Assembly: GCA_934359535.1 (NCBI GenBank)
Contig: CAKRLN010000013.1
Coordinates: 1-17,346 of the forward strand
Direction: 5' to 3'
DNA from: an uncultured Lachnospiraceae bacterium
GTDB lineage: Bacteria > Bacillota > Clostridia > Lachnospirales > Lachnospiraceae
DNA length: 17,346 bases
Shown here piece after piece: positions 13,250-17,346 of the stretch. The translations under genes were made by a program, and so were the position numbers. The notes beneath the pieces are model-generated. The model saw only the letters and a list, made by a program, of their open reading frames with translations. It had not been told where the DNA came from and ran no database searches. Each line of letters starts with the position of its first letter. Position 1 is the first letter of the stretch.

Positions 13250-13429
13250 ATGTGGAAAGTAAAACAGATTTTTGATGGAGAATATGGATGCGAGGAACGT
13301 ATGCCCGGAGAAAAGACAAAATGCCTGGTCACGCTCATTGATGAAAATGGTCACACCAAAAGCCTGAACGTCGAAGATGCCTGGCTGACCGATCATGGAA
13401 TTGTTGAAGGAAGTGTATGGCCGGAATAA
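13250..13429 (+). CDS. Conserved-looking 59-residue small protein
   Basis: ATG 13250 to TAA 13429 encodes 59 residues. It begins MWKVKQIFDGEYGCEERMPG, continues with a beta-rich stretch TKCLVTLIDENGHTKSLNVE, and ends with DHGIVEGSVWPE. AAAGGAG lies 11 nt upstream, slightly long spacing. The balanced, soluble composition and an ending on a full codon context make it a credible gene. I believe similar small proteins occur in related gut Firmicutes, but I cannot confirm this here. No known domain is recognised; the Trp- and Gly-rich pattern suggests a small beta barrel-like fold. It stands alone between two terminators. Confidence 0.65.
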   Translation: MWKVKQIFDGEYGCEERMPGEKTKCLVTLIDENGHTKSLNVEDAWLTDHGIVEGSVWPE

Positions 13430-13470
13430 CTATTTTTCTATTATGCAAAACTTTCTCTTAGAAAATATAG

Positions 13471-13548
13471 ATCATATCGTTTATTGTCACTGTTATGGCT
13501 GGTGTGGTTTGCCACCTCATCAACAAATGGTTAGACGGAGACAAATAG
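13471..13548 (+). pseudogene. Possible relic of a tiny hydrophobic toxin-like peptide
   Basis: The frame after TAG 13468-13470 reads IISFIVTVMAGVVCHLINKW, then LDGDK and a stop at 13546-13548. A hydrophobic helix ending in KWLDGDK resembles very short membrane peptides common in gut Firmicutes, some treated as type I toxin-like. No ATG precedes the hydrophobic part: the only ATG (13495) falls inside it, and a stop sits directly upstream. It therefore looks start-less or decayed. A strong terminator follows at 13600-13634. Confidence 0.3.
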
Positions 13549-13599
13549 TTGGCAGCTAGCCTATGGGCTTAAGCCTTCCCATTGCCAAAATTAGGAATA

Positions 13600-13634
13600 A
13601 AAAAGCCGAAGGTCTCGCACACCTTCGGCTTTTT
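13600..13634. terminator. Bidirectional intrinsic terminator
   Basis: A 9-bp stem GCCGAAGGT/ACCTTCGGC (13605-13613 with 13621-13629) has a 7-nt loop and is flanked by A5 on the left and T5 on the right. It can end transcripts from both sides: the small + genes and the serine hydrolase gene on -. Confidence 0.85.
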
Positions 13635-13722
13635 GTTACCAATGAAAGATAACTCTCATATCGTTTGCCTACTGGCATTATAGCATATACAATATGCAAA
13701 TTTCTGTTCTTCTTTACCATAA

Positions 13723-14909
13723 TTACAGTAGCGCACCAAGTGCAATATTCCGGATCTTTCTTGTAAGTGAAAACGTTCCGGCATCCTTTTTCTGGGTTCC
13801 AATCAGAATTGTAAGCTTCTCCTTCGGGAAATTGGCAAAATACATGCCAAGCCAGCCATCCCAGCCGTATTCCCCATAGGCACACAGATTCTTGTGCCGC
13901 TCCGGCTCTACACATCTGCGCATCAGATTGCTGTAGGTAAATCCATCGAGTCCGATCCAGTGCTGTAGCTCGGCATCCTGATGTGGAAGCAGACGTCCCT
14001 CTGTCAGATAACGAACTGTTTTTCCTGAAGGATCTGCGCGCTGCCATAGCTTCCACCATTTAACAGCATCTGCGCAAACTTCATATAATCATCCAGTGTC
14101 GATACAAGTCCCGCACCACCTGCCTCATATGCCGGTGCCTTGTCCATCGCATTGTTGATTGCAAGATGATGACCGGTATAGCGGATCATTTTCTTATCTC
14201 CATCCTCCGTTACAGTCTCATAGGTCATCGCAAGACGGTTCTGCTTCTCCTTCGGAACCCAGAATGCGGTATCTTCCATTTCAAGCGGAAGAAAAATCTC
14301 TTCCTTTAGAAATTCCGAAAATTTCTTCCCGGAGACCGCCTCAATCACCGCGCCAAGCACATCTGCTGATGTACCATACTGCCACAGGCTCCCCGGTGCA
14401 AATGCCAGAGGGCCTTCTGCAAGACGGTTCACAAGCTCCATCGTTGTCATCGGATTTTCACTGCCAAGACGCGCAACAGCCTCATCAAAGACCTTCCCGG
14501 ATGCTCTTCCGGCTTCCGTCAGCTCATCCGGATAAGAAAGCCCGGAGGTCATGCAGAGTAAATCATGGAGCATCACCGGACGCCCCGGTGTCTTAAGAAT
14601 TCCATCCTCATATACCTTCTGTCCTGCAAATGCCGGAAGAATATCACAAACAGGCTGATACAGCTCAATTTCCCCGCGTTCTAAGAGCAGCATAACCGCC
14701 GCTGCCGTGACTGGCTTTGTCATCGAATACAGACGGAAAATCGTATCCCGCGCAATCGGTCTTCCTGTTTCCCTGTCTGCAAATCCTTCCCCGCAGTACA
14801 AAACCTCTTTGCCATCCTTTCGGGCAAGAAAATTGACGCCCATAACATCATGACCGTCAATTGCTTTATTCATCGCTCTTCTTAAATTCTTTTCTAATTC
14901 CTGATACAT
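13723..14909 (-). pseudogene. Serine hydrolase (beta-lactamase/S12 family), frameshifted
   Basis: The protein is a class C beta-lactamase-like serine hydrolase of the kind annotated as EstB-like esterase or D-aminopeptidase/PBP4*-like. Numbered from the first in-frame ATG at 14960, the catalytic SMTK is at 79-82 and the second motif YGTS at 195-198. The first frame stops at 14004 after QILQEKQFVI. A one-base shift at the A5 run (complement of 14019-14023) restores the expected continuation TVRYLTEGRLLPHQDAELQH and the family C-terminal block EYGWDGWLGMYFANFPKEKL, ending at 13723. One deleted A explains everything, so it is a recent inactivation, a phase-variable tract or a sequencing error. 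I use ATG 14909 (MYQELEKN); ATG 14960 has a better but distant AGGAG. The role of the intact protein is unknown. Confidence 0.8.
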
Positions 14910-14933
14910 CGGAAACCCCCGCTTTCTATCATA

Positions 14934-14992
14934 GGTAACGCTTATGATGCTTTCCATCATAATACGTCAGTCTCCTGATTGCAAGCGTTACC
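14934..14992. repeat. 10-bp perfect inverted repeat around the hydrolase leader
   Basis: GGTAACGCTT (14934-14943) and AAGCGTTACC (14983-14992) are perfect inverted repeats 39 bp apart, enclosing a smaller ATGATG/CATCAT hairpin and the AGGAG site. The right arm overlaps the stop codon of the ABC ATPase gene. There is no T run. It may protect or attenuate the ABC transcript, or control translation of the hydrolase. Confidence 0.5.
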
Positions 14993-15773
14993 CCTGCGCA
15001 TAGCGGGTTAAAAACTGCTTTGTCCTTTCTTCCTTCGGATGATCAATTACCTCATGCGGATCGCCCTGCTCCACAATCACACCACCATCCATAAAAATGA
15101 CCTGATCTGCAACGTCCCTTGCAAATGCCATCTCATGTGTGACTATAATCATCGTCGTTTTCTGTTCTGCAAGTGTACGGATGACCTTTAACACTTCTCC
15201 TGTCAGCTCCGGATCAAGTGCAGAGGTCGGCTCGTCAAAGCATAAAATATCCGGTTTCAGTGCAAGTGCACGCGCGATCGCAACCCTCTGCTGCTGTCCA
15301 CCGGAAAGCTGATGCGGATAATGATCCATACGCTCGGAAAGTCCCATACGTGTCAGAAGCTCTTTTCCGTGCTCTTCGATCTGCTCTAAAACAGCCTTTT
15401 TGTTCTGCTTGTAATCCGGTTTTTCCTGTGCCAAAAGCCGTTCGGCAAGTGTCACATTCTCAAGTGCCGTATACTGCGGAAACAGATTGAAGGACTGGAA
15501 TACCATACCAAAATGCAGGCGTTTTTTGCGAAGCTCCGCATCCCTGTCTGCGCTGGCATCTGCCACATCAAAAAGCGTCTCTCCATTTACACAGATGCGT
15601 CCGGAGTCCGGCTTTTCGAGAAAGTTTAAGCAGCGCAGAAGCGTTGTTTTTCCGGAACCGGAGGAGCCGATAATCGCAAGTGCAGTCCCCTCCTCCATGG
15701 AAAAGCTGACATCCTTTAGGACATTCGTTTTCCCAAAATGTTTTTCAATATGTGATACCTCTAAAATCGCCAT
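14988..15773 (-). CDS. Polar amino acid-type ABC transporter ATPase
   Basis: This 261-residue cytoplasmic ATPase energises the importer. Walker [10 protein letters not shown] is at 36-44, the signature LSGGQ at 156-160, Walker B ILCFDEP around 176-182, and the switch histidine at His213 (VTHEMAF). Overall it matches the GlnQ/HisP/ArtP group, which power amino-acid uptake. Compared with GlnQ (about 240 aa) it has a small charged insertion after the first lobe strands ([13 protein letters not shown]) and another near 118-135 ([16 protein letters not shown]). A perfect AGGAGG precedes the ATG, 9 nt after the permease stop, so it is the last gene of a three-gene operon. The substrate is set by the binding protein. 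Confidence 0.93.
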   Translation of the reverse strand: MAILEVSHIEKHFGKTNVLKDVSFSMEEGTALAIIGSSGSGKTTLLRCLNFLEKPDSGRICVNGETLFDVADASADRDAELRKKRLHFGMVFQSFNLFPQYTALENVTLAERLLAQEKPDYKQNKKAVLEQIEEHGKELLTRMGLSERMDHYPHQLSGGQQQRVAIARALALKPDILCFDEPTSALDPELTGEVLKVIRTLAEQKTTMIIVTHEMAFARDVADQVIFMDGGVIVEQGDPHEVIDHPKEERTKQFLTRYAQG

Positions 15774-15782
15774 GGCTGCCTC

Positions 15783-16439
15783 CTACTTAAAATAATCCAG
15801 TCTGCGTTCAATATAGTTAAACAGCAGCGTAAGAAGTCCAACAAAGACCAGATAAAATACACCGGTATAGAAAAGCGGCCAGGTCAGTCCATCGGATTTC
15901 ATAAATGCTGCACCCGCAAAGGTCAGCTCATACGCAGCAATAATACGCGCAAGTGAGGTGTCCTTTACCAGTGTAATGATCTCATTCGACATTGGCGGAA
16001 CAACACGCTTAATCATCTGAAGCAGCGTAATCTTAAAAAAGATCTGGCTCTTTGTCATACCAAGCACCTGTCCAGCCTCTCTCTGCCCAGCCGGAACGCC
16101 CTCAATGCCTCCACGGAAGATTACGGAAAAATAGCATGCATAATTAATCACAAAGGCAACAACCGTAGCCGTGATACGTCCCGCTTCATTTCCACTCCAG
16201 ATTGTTCTGTGAAGCCAGAGTCCCGGCCCATAGAAAATAATGATAAGCTGTAACATAAGCGGTGTTCCACGGATCACCCATACAAGCACCTGAATCAGTC
16301 CGCGCAGCGGTTTAAACCGGCTTAAGAGACCTCCAGCAAGCAGAAGGCCAAGCGGCAGTGCAAAGATTAATGTAAGTATAAAAATTTCAAATGTCGTTGC
16401 AAGACCTCCAAGCAGCGACTGTGTTACTGTCCAGAACAT
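15783..16439 (-). CDS. Polar amino acid-type ABC transporter permease
   Basis: This 218-residue membrane permease is of the HisM/GlnP type. It has about five hydrophobic segments and the conserved cytoplasmic EAA-like loop GVPAGQREAGQVLGMTKSQI (about 124-143), which docks on the ATPase. Only one permease gene is present, so it should act as a homodimer. Its ATG lies 4 nt after the stop of the binding-protein gene, with AGGAG at the end of that gene acting as ribosome binding site. The pair is translationally coupled. The short length (218 aa) is normal for this subfamily. Confidence 0.92.
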   Translation of the reverse strand: MFWTVTQSLLGGLATTFEIFILTLIFALPLGLLLAGGLLSRFKPLRGLIQVLVWVIRGTPLMLQLIIIFYGPGLWLHRTIWSGNEAGRITATVVAFVINYACYFSVIFRGGIEGVPAGQREAGQVLGMTKSQIFFKITLLQMIKRVVPPMSNEIITLVKDTSLARIIAAYELTFAGAAFMKSDGLTWPLFYTGVFYLVFVGLLTLLFNYIERRLDYFK

Positions 16440-16443
16440 CGTT

Positions 16444-17247
16444 CTATTTCTCCTGTGTCTCCACTACAACCTGTGCATTGTTGCAGTATGCATTTGTACA
16501 TTCCATTGCAGATGTTACTTCATCGGTAAGCGTCATTCCGTTCCACACAACATCAATGCTCTTTGAATCAAGCTCCATCACCTTATTATCCCAGTCGATG
16601 ACAACAAAGTCTGCCTCGACGCCAAGCTTTTCGGCAACCAGTCTCGCCATATCCGCATCAAAGCCAACCCACTCATCGGAATCATCCTTGTAATCCATTG
16701 GCTCAAACTCAGTGATTCCAACAACAAGCTTGCCCTTTTTCTTAATATAGTCCACATCGCTGTCGCTTTCCGACTGTTCAAAGGCTGCATCCTTCTGCTC
16801 CACAAGTGCCTCCTGAACACCGTATTTCTCAGCGATCTCTTTCATGCTTCCATCCTTGTAGGACTCAGAAAACACCTGATTGATATAAGAGGCAAGATCA
16901 GATCCCTTCCGGCATCCTACGCCGTATTCTTCGGTCGTGAGCTTGTCCGTATACTTCATATCCGGATAGCTTGTTCCCTCTCCGATCATCGCACCTGCCA
17001 TCAGAAGATCGATAATTGCCTTATCCGAGGTTCCGGAAGCAACCTCCATAAGTGCATCTGCCTGAGAAGCTACGGAGTTGTACTGATATCCTTTTTCCTT
17101 CGCTGCTTCCTCTCCAGCGGACCCTGCTTCAACCGCATAGACCTCTTTGCCTGCACCTTTTTCTGTATCGCCAGTGTCCTTTGAACCACATGCAGTCATT
17201 CCAAATGCCATGACCGCCACTAATAATAATGCTATTCCTCTTTTCAT
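16444..17247 (-). CDS. Circularly permuted solute-binding lipoprotein of the ABC importer
   Basis: This 267-residue surface lipoprotein binds substrate for the adjacent importer. The signal peptide ends in GMTAC with lipid-anchored Cys20. The family 3 fold is present but in swapped order. Residues about 34-151 carry what is normally the second half: EVYAVEAGSAGEEAAKEKGY (usually right after the hinge), AIIDLLMAGAMIGEGTSYPD, EEYGVGCRKGSDLA and the last helix KEIAEKYGVQEALVEQ. After a polar linker (about 152-170) comes the normal first half: KGKLVVGITEFEPMDYKDD, WVGFDADMARLVAEKLGVEA, and DVVWNGMTLTDEV, ending with AYCNNAQVVVE at the C terminus. The new ends fall at the inter-lobe hinge. I chose ATG 17247 because GGAGG lies 5 nt upstream; ATG 17259 contains that site. 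The ligand is unknown; the usual carboxylate-binding Arg is Val here. Confidence 0.9.
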   Translation of the reverse strand: MKRGIALLLVAVMAFGMTACGSKDTGDTEKGAGKEVYAVEAGSAGEEAAKEKGYQYNSVASQADALMEVASGTSDKAIIDLLMAGAMIGEGTSYPDMKYTDKLTTEEYGVGCRKGSDLASYINQVFSESYKDGSMKEIAEKYGVQEALVEQKDAAFEQSESDSDVDYIKKKGKLVVGITEFEPMDYKDDSDEWVGFDADMARLVAEKLGVEADFVVIDWDNKVMELDSKSIDVVWNGMTLTDEVTSAMECTNAYCNNAQVVVETQEK

Positions 17248-17270
17248 AAGTGCCTCCATTTTTCGTCCGT

Positions 17271-17299
17271 ATAATAACTTTTATTTTTTAACATATTAA
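17271..17299 (-). promoter_or_regulatory. Promoter of the ABC importer operon
   Basis: On the minus strand TTAATA (17299-17294) and TATTAT (17276-17271) are 17 bp apart, about 24 bp before the ATG. The region 17300-17346 is AT-rich with two CTTTA repeats and no gene. Confidence 0.45.
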
Positions 17300-17346
17300 C
17301 AAATTATCATGCTAAAGTAAAGAGGTTAAAGCAAAGAGCCTGCCAC

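Noticed and set aside
13556..14059. A 167-residue minus-strand reading frame as a separate gene
   Set aside because: It is the third frame of the broken hydrolase; the family-like C terminus is in the frame ending at 13723.

Overview
The window looks like chromosome from a motile, low-GC Gram-positive anaerobe of the Lachnospiraceae, near Roseburia or Agathobacter. That placement is my inference. It rests on the flagellin type, strong AGGAGG ribosome binding sites, a lipoprotein-type solute-binding protein, AT-rich intergenic DNA and the style of the short tyrosine recombinase. No RNA genes, CRISPR arrays or complete insertion sequences were seen.

Left part (1-4113, + strand). The 3' end of a FAD-dependent amine/amino-acid oxidoreductase is followed by a promoter with an intrinsic terminator almost at its start point. 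Then comes a tight operon: ornithine cyclodeaminase-family protein, AraC-type regulator, P-II protein without the usual modification tyrosine, and a 12-segment APC permease. Together they read as an uptake and catabolism locus for an amine or amino acid, with both a ligand-responsive and a nitrogen/energy-responsive regulator.

Middle left (4127-9173, - strand). A membrane-tethered solute-binding protein overlaps by 4 nt a hybrid histidine kinase, so they probably form one sensor; the binding-protein mRNA may be leaderless. Upstream lie a LUD-domain protein and an AlbA_2/ATPase-fold regulator whose promoter carries two 23-bp dyad repeats 32 bp apart.

Motility region (9362-12759). Flagellin is preceded by a divergent, C-terminally extended CsrA. 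Between csrA and a FimB-sized tyrosine recombinase (199 aa, all catalytic residues present) is about 600 bp of AT-rich DNA. Two 25-bp sites of 9-7-9 architecture, with the same asymmetric 7-bp core in opposite orientation, flank the recombinase. One lies 61 bp upstream of csrA. Just inside the other is a sigma-28-like promoter that points away from csrA and flagellin. I read this as an invertible flagellin switch captured in the OFF orientation.

Right part (12760-17346). There are two small genes on + (38 and 59 aa), a possible relic of a tiny membrane peptide, a bidirectional terminator, and a serine hydrolase gene broken by a one-base deletion in an A tract. A polar-amino-acid-type ABC importer operon on - completes the window. 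Its solute-binding lipoprotein is circularly permuted: the second half of the normal fold comes first and the first half last.

The two strongest observations are the invertible sigma-28/csrA/flagellin switch and the circularly permuted binding protein.
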